A DNA stretch of 37,878 bases, taken from the NCBI GenBank assembly GCA_031272965.1, contig JAISSS010000143.1, positions 1-37,878 of the forward strand. Direction: 5' to 3'. The notes below the pieces were generated by a model. The model searched no databases. It saw nothing but the letters and a program-made list of their open reading frames with translations, and was not told where the DNA came from. The position numbers and the translations under genes are program-made. Shown here piece after piece: positions 1 through 7,573 of the stretch. Position 1 is the first letter of the stretch, and every line of letters begins with the position of its first letter. This DNA comes from Bacteroidales bacterium (GTDB lineage Bacteria; Bacteroidota; Bacteroidia; Bacteroidales; Prolixibacteraceae).

Positions 1-834
1 TTCGCTACTACCGAAACCGGCGCCCAGACCGACAACTGCGGTCTGCAGTTCCTCACTATCCCGCCCTCCGCCGATTCGCTGCTCATGCCGCCCGGAACCG
101 TTTATGCCGACTATGCCAATTGTCATAACTATATCTGCCATCCCTCGTGGCCCGGACTGCACGACAACCAGACATGGCTGAGCGCCGCTACCGACAGGTC
201 ATGCCCCGTGGACGGGCTGTACGGCAACTATGGACGCACATGGCGCAATAAGTTCAACGGCTATTCCGAAGCAGAACTTGCCCGCCTGCCCCGCGTAACC
301 ACCGAAACGGGCATATCCCTGTCGCCCGAAACGCCCGAACTGACCGAAGAAATACAGGCGCGCATGTACATCAATCTCTATCTGTCGCAGTTTAAGCGCG
401 GCTGGAAATATACTGCCGTCTATCTGCTCAGAGGGCGCTCAAACGAGCCTGCACACGAGAGTTTCGCGTTCTATACCCTCGACTATCAACCCCGCCAAGC
501 CGCCCGCTACCTGCATAACATGACCGCTATTCTTGCTGACAGTCAGTCGCTTGCCTCATGCTCGCGGCTCAATTACTCAATACCCAACCAACCTGAAACT
601 GTTCACGACCTTCTCTTGCAGCGCAGCGACGGCGTCTTTATGCTCGTGCTGTGGGGCGAAAGGTTTGCCTCGCGCAAGCCTGACAGTGTCCGTGTCGCTT
701 TTGCCGCCACGCGCCCCCGCGTTACCGTTTACGACCCAACTGTCGGTACAGAGCCTGTACAAAAACTGATAAAAGTTCAATACCTTGACGTCGAACTCCT
801 TGACCACCCGCTAATTCTGGAAATATTACGCTGA
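1..834 (+). CDS. Probable glycoside hydrolase (TIM-barrel, clan A-like), 3' part only
   Basis: The reading frame is open from base 1, so the start lies outside the window; 277 residues are visible. The middle has the strand motif RVTTETGISL (about residues 96-105), which resembles the beta-7 nucleophile segment of clan GH-A glycosidases, where the Glu would be the nucleophile. After it comes an aromatic-rich stretch, a helix with PRQAARYLHNMTAIL typical of the last barrel helix in secreted glycosidases, and a beta-rich tail (GVFMLVLWGERFA, RVTVYDPTVG) like the small beta-sandwich often fused to GH5/GH39/GH79-type enzymes. The acid/base motif (usually NEP) is not in the visible part. Substrate and family number cannot be assigned. 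It converges with the minus-strand gene that ends at 868. The family call rests on general resemblance only. Confidence 0.55.
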   Translation, partial: FATTETGAQTDNCGLQFLTIPPSADSLLMPPGTVYADYANCHNYICHPSWPGLHDNQTWLSAATDRSCPVDGLYGNYGRTWRNKFNGYSEAELARLPRVTTETGISLSPETPELTEEIQARMYINLYLSQFKRGWKYTAVYLLRGRSNEPAHESFAFYTLDYQPRQAARYLHNMTAILADSQSLASCSRLNYSIPNQPETVHDLLLQRSDGVFMLVLWGERFASRKPDSVRVAFAATRPRVTVYDPTVGTEPVQKLIKVQYLDVELLDHPLILEILR

Positions 835-848
835 AGTGATATATTAAC

Positions 849-869
849 GTAATTTGGCAATTACTTTTT
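849..869 (+). terminator. Weak hairpin plus T-run between convergent genes
   Basis: GTAATT (849-854) and AATTAC (859-864) form a 6-bp stem with loop TGGC, followed at once by TTTTT (865-869). It sits 15 bases after the stop of the glycosidase-like gene and touches the stop codon of the convergent gene. The stem is AT-rich, so termination strength is doubtful. Confidence 0.35.
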
Positions 870-1683
870 AAAGTTTTTCGATAATCAAATTCGATACAAT
901 ATTTGTCAGTCGCTGCGCCATGTCGGTTTCGTCGCGGGCAATATGTATTATGAGTAATTGTTCAATTATACGGTACAGGAGAGCCTGCTTCGACAGGTAT
1001 GGGAACTCTGTTTCACCGGCGTTAATGCGGGTAATTGCGCCGCCATTACGCGGATTAATCCACAGTTGTCGGCGTCCATGAGCTGAGGTCTCTGTCAGCA
1101 CTATTTTTTCGGGGTCAATTTGTGGCGTTTTCACGGTGCAATGCAGCGATTTTTCGAGCACAAGCCGGTAAATGCAATGCAGGGTTGCCGGGTGGAGTTG
1201 GTGTGTTTTGAAGGCTGTCCCGATGAGCAGCGAATCGATTGTCGTCGCCCCGTCCGGCATTAATGAGAAATACGCATAAAAGTGGTGATTCACAACACTG
1301 AGCTTCTCAACTGTATCGCGGATTTTATGCAAATCGTCGGTGATTCGAAGAGACAGCATGTTCATGTTCTGTCGGAACATTTCGGTGTTGAAGAGCGGTT
1401 CGTAGAGTTGTGTAAGCCATATTAATACAGCTTCCAAAGGTAGCTCGTCTGCATTAAGGAACCAAGCTGTCAGCGCTTTGTCGGCGAGTTTTTCGCGGAG
1501 CCATAAAATGAGTTTTTCTGCGTGTTGACGGGTTATATCATTGAGGGTAGTCTCGAAAACATGCTCAAATTGTTGCAGCAGTTCTGCTGACGGCTCCATC
1601 TGTTTTATCATTTGCGAAAATTGCGCATAAATAGCAGGGTCAGGGTCGTCCAATAATGTCATGACATGGTCAGTGGTAAGCAT
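868..1683 (-). CDS. Degenerate transglutaminase-like (SirB1/Transglut_core2-type) protein
   Basis: This is a 271-residue cytosolic-looking protein without signal peptide or membrane segment. The order of segments matches the Bacteroidota transglutaminase-like SirB1 relatives: an N-terminal LLDDPDPAIYAQ (residues 10-21), a helical middle, a VVNHHFYAYFSLM segment where the family has the FFF/gF stretch, an LHPATLHCIYRLVLEKSL helix where the family has the nucleophile-helix motif GNPxSLxxLYLLIAQ, then LWINPRNGGAITRI for the family's YIDPFNGG strand, and a C-terminal RIIEQLLIIHIAR helix for the usual RxLxNLxxIY. The GHFL histidine strand of active members has no counterpart here, so I read it as a non-catalytic family member. 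It follows the nucleoside phosphorylase by 4 bases and is surely co-transcribed with it. Family placement is from pattern memory, not a search. Confidence 0.5.
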   Translation of the reverse strand: MLTTDHVMTLLDDPDPAIYAQFSQMIKQMEPSAELLQQFEHVFETTLNDITRQHAEKLILWLREKLADKALTAWFLNADELPLEAVLIWLTQLYEPLFNTEMFRQNMNMLSLRITDDLHKIRDTVEKLSVVNHHFYAYFSLMPDGATTIDSLLIGTAFKTHQLHPATLHCIYRLVLEKSLHCTVKTPQIDPEKIVLTETSAHGRRQLWINPRNGGAITRINAGETEFPYLSKQALLYRIIEQLLIIHIARDETDMAQRLTNIVSNLIIEKL

Positions 1684-1687
1684 CGGT

Positions 1688-2557
1688 TTATGAGATTAAT
1701 TTAGTTAACACAGTTTGTATCAGTTGTTTCATTTTTTCATTATATCCCACGTCGGCTTTCTTTCGGACGCGGTCCATAATTATCTGGCAGACGGCAATTG
1801 CCTGATGCCCCATCAAGGCGGCGAGGCCGTAAATGGGGGCACATTCCATCTCATAGTTGGTGATATGTGCGCCGTTATACACGAAAGATGCCAGTCGGCT
1901 GTTGACGTCGGGTATTGTCAGAGGCACCCGCAGGGCGCGTCCCTGCGGGGCGTAGAATCCGGGTGCAGTTGCGGTGATTCCGTCGGCAAAGCCAGTGCCG
2001 GAGAAGAGCGCATACAGTTCCGGTGAGCAGTCCACCACGTATGGCGTTGCCAAGCGAGCGGGCCAATTGGTATGTATTATAAACTGTTGTTCAAAATCTG
2101 CATCCGAAATACAGTCGCGTCCGTCATAGAAGTTCAGCAGGCCATCCAGTCCGACAGCTTTTTTGGTAATCAGGAAGTCGTTTAACCCAGCCGTGTCGGA
2201 GATGCAGCCGGACGTGCCGATGCGGACGATTCTCAACGTCCGTTTTTGCGGGGTCGATGTACGGGATTGGAAATCTATATTGGCCAGCGCGTCTAATTCG
2301 TTCATCACGATGTCGATGTTGTCGGCGCCGATGCCGGTTGACAGCGCCGTCAGCCGTGTGCCATTCAGCGTTCCTGTAACTGCCACAAATTCGCGGTTCT
2401 GTACCCGAAATTCGCAGGCGTCAAAGTAACCGGCCACAATATCAACCCTGTCGGGGTCGCCCACGAGTATAACCGTGTCGGCTAATTGCTCCGGCCGCAG
2501 GTGCAGATGGAACACACTGCCATCGCTGTTAATTATTAATTCGGACCTACCAATCAT
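1688..2557 (-). CDS. udp: Uridine phosphorylase-type nucleoside phosphorylase
   Basis: This 289-residue protein belongs to the PNP/UDP phosphorylase superfamily, which splits a nucleoside with phosphate into a base and ribose-1-phosphate for pyrimidine salvage. Visible marks are the phosphate-binding GDPDRVDIVAGYFD (about 32-45), the TGIGADNIDIVMNELDAL segment (about 73-90), the strand LRIVRIGTSGCI with the RxGTxG phosphate motif (about 107-118), and the ribose-binding ITNYEMECAPIYGLAALMG near residue 230, where Met-Glu contact the sugar. E. coli Udp has 253 residues; the extra length resembles other Bacteroidota members. Uridine is the likeliest substrate because of the ME-x-xxIYGLA pattern, but purine activity cannot be excluded. 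A -7 promoter box at 2580-2587 precedes it. First gene of a two-gene operon. Confidence 0.85.
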   Translation of the reverse strand: MIGRSELIINSDGSVFHLHLRPEQLADTVILVGDPDRVDIVAGYFDACEFRVQNREFVAVTGTLNGTRLTALSTGIGADNIDIVMNELDALANIDFQSRTSTPQKRTLRIVRIGTSGCISDTAGLNDFLITKKAVGLDGLLNFYDGRDCISDADFEQQFIIHTNWPARLATPYVVDCSPELYALFSGTGFADGITATAPGFYAPQGRALRVPLTIPDVNSRLASFVYNGAHITNYEMECAPIYGLAALMGHQAIAVCQIIMDRVRKKADVGYNEKMKQLIQTVLTKLIS

Positions 2558-2579
2558 AATTCTTACGTAAAATTTACGG

Positions 2580-2587
2580 CAAATATA
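2580..2587 (-). promoter_or_regulatory. Promoter -7 element for the udp operon
   Basis: On the minus strand the bases read TATATTTG, matching the Bacteroidota TAnnTTTG element, 22 bases before the ATG at 2557. No convincing -33 TTTG is seen. Confidence 0.45.
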
Positions 2588-2640
2588 ATAATTATTTTTA
2601 AGATTGCAGACATTTAATGCTGTGCATAAAAAATAAATTG

Positions 2641-2648
2641 TAATTTTG
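2641..2648 (+). promoter_or_regulatory. Promoter -7 element for the metal-efflux operon
   Basis: TAATTTTG matches TAnnTTTG and lies 22 bases before the TTG start at 2671. It is divergent from the udp promoter in the same 113-bp gap. No clear -33 box. Confidence 0.45.
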
Positions 2649-2670
2649 CGGTTGAAAATGAGTTGACAGT

Positions 2671-3066
2671 TTGACGCAGTTATATAAACACGGATTATCT
2701 AATGCTATCGGCCTGATGGTGCTGATACATAATACTGTTCCGCATCATCACGGCATACGGGATGTCTGTTTCTGTCCTTTTTTTGAACATTCTTCTGACC
2801 AGGGCGCAGAGCAGGACGGCGAGCCGCATCATCACGACTGTCCGGACGACCATTTGCCGGACGACTGTCAGATGAAAGTGTCAGACCCTTCGGATTCCAA
2901 AAAATCGTTCTTTTGTTATCCACTGCTGTTTTCAACAGCCGTTGTTAATATTATACTGCCTGTTTTTCAGGAAGTTAAAGCTGTTTTCAGGACTTTTCAA
3001 CAACCATATATCCCCTCACCGTATTTCAGGATTTGTTCTTTAAGAGCGCCCCCTTTATATGCTTGA
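2671..3066 (+). CDS. His-rich small secreted/membrane protein of RND efflux operons (DUF6769-like)
   Basis: This 131-residue protein starts at TTG; the only nearby ATG (2658) is out of frame and stops after two codons, and the in-frame ATG at 2716 would remove half of the N-terminal hydrophobic segment. It has a hydrophobic stretch (residues 9-23) running into VPHHHG, a cluster VCFCPF, a second acidic His/Cys patch (GEPHHHDCPDDHLPDDCQ, about 51-68), a second hydrophobic segment (about 84-98) and the ending SLRAPPLYA. Small proteins with an N-terminal PHHH and a C-terminal LRAPP are a familiar first gene of Bacteroidota heavy-metal RND operons. Metal capture at the periplasmic side is an inference from composition and context. 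It precedes the adaptor gene by 61 bases. Confidence 0.65.
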   Translation: MTQLYKHGLSNAIGLMVLIHNTVPHHHGIRDVCFCPFFEHSSDQGAEQDGEPHHHDCPDDHLPDDCQMKVSDPSDSKKSFFCYPLLFSTAVVNIILPVFQEVKAVFRTFQQPYIPSPYFRICSLRAPPLYA

Positions 3067-3127
3067 TATTCAGTGGCTTACTGCCATAAAATAGAAGTAT
3101 TTAAAAACTCTTAATTAACAACTTGAC

Positions 3128-4276
3128 ATGAATAAATCATTTTTTTTCATGGCAGTCGCTATTGTTATGAGCATGAGTGGTTGCCATTCAACACATGACA
3201 GACCGGAGTCCGATGTGGAGCATGAAGAGCACGAGTCGCCGGATATTATTCATTTTTCGGAAGCGCAGTTTCAGAAAGCCGGAATGGCGACGGAGGCCGT
3301 TCTGTACGGTTCTTTTGACTGCTCCATTCGATGCGTTGCGCAGCTTGTCCCTGTGAAGTCGGGCGAGCGGGCGTTGACTGCCGGTGTAGGCGGAGTGATT
3401 AATTTCGCGGTGGCGGAATTGGCAGAAGGGATGTCTGTAAAGGCCGGACAGCCGCTGTTCTTCATTGAGACCGGCAAATTGGCCGACAGCGACGGCAATA
3501 TGGCGTTACGCCTGCAGGAAGCGGAGACGAACTATACCCGCCTGAAAGCCGAATACGAGCGCAAACGCGAACTGGCACTGGCGCAGGTGGCCTCGGCCAA
3601 GGAGCTGCAACAGGCGGAAGCCGATTTCAACAAGGCCGATGCACTTGTGCGGCTCATGCGGGAAAATTTTGCCAATGGCCGTCAAACGGTATCCTCTCCG
3701 ATTTCGGGATTCATCCGGCAAATGGCGGTCAAAAGTGGCGAATATGTTCCTGCGGGCTATACGCTAATGACTGTGGCTCAGGATGATAATTTGCTCGTGG
3801 AAGCCCGTGTTCCCCAAAAATACCGTCCGATGTTGGCCAATATCAAGTCGGCCGACCTCCGGCTTGCAGGCGATGACCGTCTCATCCCGCTCTCTGACCT
3901 CGACGGCAAGCTGCTTTCTGTTAATAAGTCGCTTGAGGCAGGTCATTCGCTGTTGCTCGTTAATTTCCGTATTTCCAACAAGATGGACCTTCTTGCCGGA
4001 AGTTTTATCGAGGTTTTTATTAACATAGACAGTGGCGACACGACGCTGTCAGTGCCCACTGACGCGCTCGTTGAGGAGTTTGGCAACTACTTCGTCTTTG
4101 TGCATCATGGCGACGATGACTTTGAGAAGCGGCTCGTTATGACAGGCCGCACCAATGCGCGCCGCACAGAAATTACAGGGGGGCTTGTGGCAGGCGAGAC
4201 CATCGTCTCCAAACGTGCTATCCTGTTGAAATTGGCGCAGAGTGGTACGCCTGTCGAATCGGGGCATCATCACTGA
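3128..4276 (+). CDS. RND efflux periplasmic adaptor (CusB/CzcB family lipoprotein)
   Basis: The 382-residue membrane fusion protein links an inner-membrane RND pump to an outer-membrane channel. It has a lipoprotein signal with lipobox MSGC (Cys19), then an acidic His/Glu-rich segment (residues 20-40) of the kind that binds metal. A barrel/lipoyl half with GVGGVINFAVAELAEGMSVKAGQPLFFIET (written here as one region, about 84-113) precedes an alpha-helical hairpin (about 120-180), and the second lipoyl half is VSSPISGFIRQMAVKSGEYV. The C-terminal membrane-proximal part contains LSVPTDALVEE and the protein ends GHHH. All of this is standard for heavy-metal adaptors. The pump gene follows 19 bases after the stop. 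The exact metal cannot be read from the sequence; copper/silver is favoured by the pump type. Confidence 0.88.
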   Translation: MNKSFFFMAVAIVMSMSGCHSTHDRPESDVEHEEHESPDIIHFSEAQFQKAGMATEAVLYGSFDCSIRCVAQLVPVKSGERALTAGVGGVINFAVAELAEGMSVKAGQPLFFIETGKLADSDGNMALRLQEAETNYTRLKAEYERKRELALAQVASAKELQQAEADFNKADALVRLMRENFANGRQTVSSPISGFIRQMAVKSGEYVPAGYTLMTVAQDDNLLVEARVPQKYRPMLANIKSADLRLAGDDRLIPLSDLDGKLLSVNKSLEAGHSLLLVNFRISNKMDLLAGSFIEVFINIDSGDTTLSVPTDALVEEFGNYFVFVHHGDDDFEKRLVMTGRTNARRTEITGGLVAGETIVSKRAILLKLAQSGTPVESGHHH

Positions 4277-4295
4277 CGCAATTAATAATGAACAA

Positions 4296-7200
4296 ATGTT
4301 AAATAAAATAATAGATTTCTCGCTGAATAACAAGCTGTCAGTATTATTGGGCGCAGCAATACTGATGGTCGCCGGACTGCATATCACCAGCCGGATGGAT
4401 GTAGATGTGTTTCCAGACCTTACCGCGCCGACAGTGGTTGTCATTACCGATACAAAGGGCATGGCGGCGGAAGAGAGCGAGCGGTTGGTAACATTCCCCA
4501 TAGAGGCGGCAGTTAACGGCGCTGCTGACGTCAGGCGGGTGCGGTCGCGCTCCTCGCAGGGCAGCTCGTTTGTGTGGATAGAGTTCAATTGGGGCGCCGA
4601 CATCATGAAAGCGCGCCAGGTGATTGGCGAGAAGTTAGTAGCCTTGAGCGGCGCCTTGCCGGATGGCATTACGCCAGTTCTGGCGCCCCAGTCGAGTATT
4701 ATGGGGGAAATCCTGTTCATCGGGCTTCAGGCTGATTCCATGAGCATGATGCAGTTGCGCACGATGGCCGACTGGTATGTTAAGCCTGCCCTGATGGGGG
4801 TTGGCGGTGTATCGCAAGTAACGATTATCGGTGGCGATGTGCGGCAATATCAGGTATGCCCCAATCCGCATAAGATGGCCTACTATGGCGTAACCGATGC
4901 CGCGCTTGTCGAAGTGTGCCGCACTTTCAGCGATAATGCTTCCGGTGGCGTAATCCGCGACTTCGGGAACGAGTATTCGTTGCGTGGAATTGCCCGCACA
5001 AATGACATCGACGAGCTTGGCCGTACCTGCATTAAATTGGCGGGCACCACCCCCGTAATGGTGAGCGATGTTGCCGAAATATCCGTTGTGGCCGCGCCAA
5101 AGACGGGCTATGCCACTCAGAATGCCCGCTATGCCATTATTATATCGGTGGCTAAACAGCCGGATGTTAATACGCTGGAACTCACCCGCCGCATAGAACA
5201 GCGTCTTGAGGAATTGACAGCGTCGCTGCCGCCGGGCGTCCACATTGACACGGGCATCTTCCGGCAGGCCGATTTTATTGAGGCTTCTGTAAACAACGTC
5301 GGACGCGCCTTGCTGGAGGGGGCGGTATGTGTGGTCATTGTGCTGTTCCTTTTTTTAGCGAGTTTCAGGACTACAGTGATTTCCGTGATTGCCATTCCGC
5401 TGTCGCTGTTGGGGGCGGTCATTGTGTTACACTTTATGAAGCTGAACATCAATACGATGACGCTGGGAGGCATGTGTATTGCTATCGGTTCGTTGGTTGA
5501 CGATGCCATCATTGACGTTGAGAACGTGTATAAGCGGTTGAAGCAAAATATTTTAAAGCCGCCGTCCGAAAGGAGGCCTTCCATTGTGGTGGTCTATGAA
5601 GCGTCCGTGGAGATACGTGCCTCGGTACTGAATGCGACGTTCATAATTATAGCCACATTTATGCCGCTGTTTTTCCTGTCCGGTATGGAAGGTCGGATGC
5701 TGAAGCCGTTGGGGATTGCCTACATCGTTGCGCTGTTTATGTCGCTCATTGTAGCCATGACCGTAACCCCGCTTCTGTGTCGCATGCTTCTGTCGCAGGA
5801 GGATTATCTTGCCCGTCAGGGGCGGAAGCGGCTGTTAAGTGAGCGGCTGTCTGCGGAGTACCGCCGTTCGCTGCAGTTTGTGCTGCATCACGGCCGCATA
5901 GCGCTTGGCGGGTTCATTGTTCTGTTTATTATTGCATTGGCGCTGTTTTGCCGGATGGGGCAGAGTTTTTTGCCGGAATTTAATGAGGGGGCTTTAACCA
6001 TAAGCCTCGTTGCCAGGCCGGGAATTTCGCTGCATGAAACGGATGCTATCGGCATGATGGCCGAGAAAGAGCTGTTAGACGTTCCGGCAGTGGAATCAAC
6101 GGCGCGGCGAACCGGGCGCGGCGAATTAGATGAACATGCTCAGTCTGCGAATAGCGCGGAAATAGAAGTAAAACTCAATTCTAAGGACTTCAAAATCGAA
6201 GAAACTCTTGCCGAAATACGGCGCAGATTGAGCGCCATTCCGGGCGTGGCACTCAACATCGGCCAGCCGGTGGGACACCGCATCGACCACATCCTGTCGG
6301 GAACGCGGGCAAATATAGCGATAAAGGTGTTCGGCAGCGACTTGGGCCGACTGTATGTGCTTGGGAATCAGATAAAAACAGCTATCAACGGGGTTGTCGG
6401 CTTAGTAGATGTCAATGTAGAGCAGCAAATAGAGACGCCTCAAATACAAGTAAAAGCCAACCGGAACATGCTGGCACAATATGGTGCCGGAATCGCGCAG
6501 TTCAACAGCTTTATTACCCAACTCGTTGAAGGCGAGAATATCAGCGAAATTTATGAGGGTGACAAGCGTTTTGACCTCGTATTGCGCAGGCTGTCCGACC
6601 CCAATCTCGAATCGCTGCGGACGGCCCTGTTCGTTACCGATAATCATCTGCTGGTTCCATTAGGAGAAATCGCTGATATTCAATCAGTTGGAGGCCCAAA
6701 TACCATCAGTCGGGAGAACGTGCAGCGACTGTTGGTCATCTCAGCCAACGTTGCCGGAGTTGATGTAAAGCAGGCTGCCGATGAGATTAAACGTCTGATT
6801 AACAGTAATATAACGTTACCGGAAGGCTACAGCATCGAATATGGCGGGCAGTTTGAAAGCGCTGCGGCCGCGTCCCGAACGCTACTGGCGATGTCGTTGT
6901 TGGCCGTCGGAATAGTCTTTCTGTTGCTGTACGGCGAATTTAAGAGTGTACCGTTGGCGGGAATTATATTGCTAAATTTACCACTTTCTTTAATTGGCGG
7001 CCTATTCGCAGTATTTTTCACGTCAAATGTCATCAGCATACCGTCAATCATTGGCTTTATAACGCTGTTTGGCGTGGCTACCCGAAACGGGATACTGCTG
7101 ATTTCCCGCTACGAGCAGCTCTATAAGGCGCAAGTTCCATTGGGGGAAATCCTGCTGCGCGGCTCTGCTGACCGGCTGAATCCTATCCTGATGACCGCAT

Positions 7201-7373
7201 TAACGGCGGCATTGGCCCTGCTGCCATTGGTCATCATCGGCGATAAGCCGGGCAACGAAATCCAAAGTCCGATGGCGCTCGTCGTGCTTGGCGGGCTTAT
7301 AACTTCCACTATATTAAACAGTTATATTATTCCGGTTGTATATGGCGATTACCGGAAAGCGCACGGGAAATAG
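4296..7373 (+). CDS. Heavy-metal RND efflux pump (CusA/CzcA family)
   Basis: This is a full-length inner-membrane RND proton antiporter of 1025 residues. The chosen start, ATG at 4296, gives the classical beginning MLNKIIDFSLNNKLSVLLG; an upstream ATG at 4242 would overlap the adaptor gene and add 18 unrelated residues. Visible features are MDVDVFPDLTAPTVVVIT after TM1, the TM4 segment CIAIGSLVDDAIIDVENV with the proton-relay Asp and Glu, and the duplicated second half ending in TM segments around GVATRNGILLISRYEQL. The TM4 segment is closer to CusA (AIAIGAMVDAAIVMIEN) than to CzcA, which has a further Asp upstream that is Ala here, so copper/silver or related cations seem likelier than Co/Zn/Cd. 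No TolC-like channel gene follows, so the outer-membrane partner must be encoded elsewhere. Confidence 0.9.
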   Translation: MLNKIIDFSLNNKLSVLLGAAILMVAGLHITSRMDVDVFPDLTAPTVVVITDTKGMAAEESERLVTFPIEAAVNGAADVRRVRSRSSQGSSFVWIEFNWGADIMKARQVIGEKLVALSGALPDGITPVLAPQSSIMGEILFIGLQADSMSMMQLRTMADWYVKPALMGVGGVSQVTIIGGDVRQYQVCPNPHKMAYYGVTDAALVEVCRTFSDNASGGVIRDFGNEYSLRGIARTNDIDELGRTCIKLAGTTPVMVSDVAEISVVAAPKTGYATQNARYAIIISVAKQPDVNTLELTRRIEQRLEELTASLPPGVHIDTGIFRQADFIEASVNNVGRALLEGAVCVVIVLFLFLASFRTTVISVIAIPLSLLGAVIVLHFMKLNINTMTLGGMCIAIGSLVDDAIIDVENVYKRLKQNILKPPSERRPSIVVVYEASVEIRASVLNATFIIIATFMPLFFLSGMEGRMLKPLGIAYIVALFMSLIVAMTVTPLLCRMLLSQEDYLARQGRKRLLSERLSAEYRRSLQFVLHHGRIALGGFIVLFIIALALFCRMGQSFLPEFNEGALTISLVARPGISLHETDAIGMMAEKELLDVPAVESTARRTGRGELDEHAQSANSAEIEVKLNSKDFKIEETLAEIRRRLSAIPGVALNIGQPVGHRIDHILSGTRANIAIKVFGSDLGRLYVLGNQIKTAINGVVGLVDVNVEQQIETPQIQVKANRNMLAQYGAGIAQFNSFITQLVEGENISEIYEGDKRFDLVLRRLSDPNLESLRTALFVTDNHLLVPLGEIADIQSVGGPNTISRENVQRLLVISANVAGVDVKQAADEIKRLINSNITLPEGYSIEYGGQFESAAAASRTLLAMSLLAVGIVFLLLYGEFKSVPLAGIILLNLPLSLIGGLFAVFFTSNVISIPSIIGFITLFGVATRNGILLISRYEQLYKAQVPLGEILLRGSADRLNPILMTALTAALALLPLVIIGDKPGNEIQSPMALVVLGGLITSTILNSYIIPVVYGDYRKAHGK

Positions 7374-7573
7374 AGATATGGGAATATACCGCAGAGAATA
7401 ACCGCTTTTGCATCGACAACTTTGAGCATTACTTTAAGGGCGGTATCAGTGGACTGACCGGATTAATTTGCACTATGGTTTATAAAAATACTGCGAATAG
7501 CCCGATAATCACGCGATATATTCAACAACAAACGGGCAGCAGTCATGAAAATTCTTTTACGGAATAATGTACC
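7374..7573. other. Gap between the RND pump and DUF5686 genes, with an open frame but no recognised gene
   Basis: This 200-bp gap separates two convergent genes. No hairpin with a T-run was found. Frame 2 (plus) is open from within the pump gene to a TAA at 7565-7567, giving a stretch such as EIWEYTAENNRFCIDNFEHYF from 7373, but there is no ATG/GTG/TTG start outside the pump gene and I recognise no family. It may be chance or a decayed remnant. Confidence 0.4.

Noticed and set aside
4242-4295. Upstream ATG start for the RND pump
   Set aside because: It would overlap the adaptor gene by 35 bases and add residues not found in the family; ATG 4296 begins the classical N-terminus.
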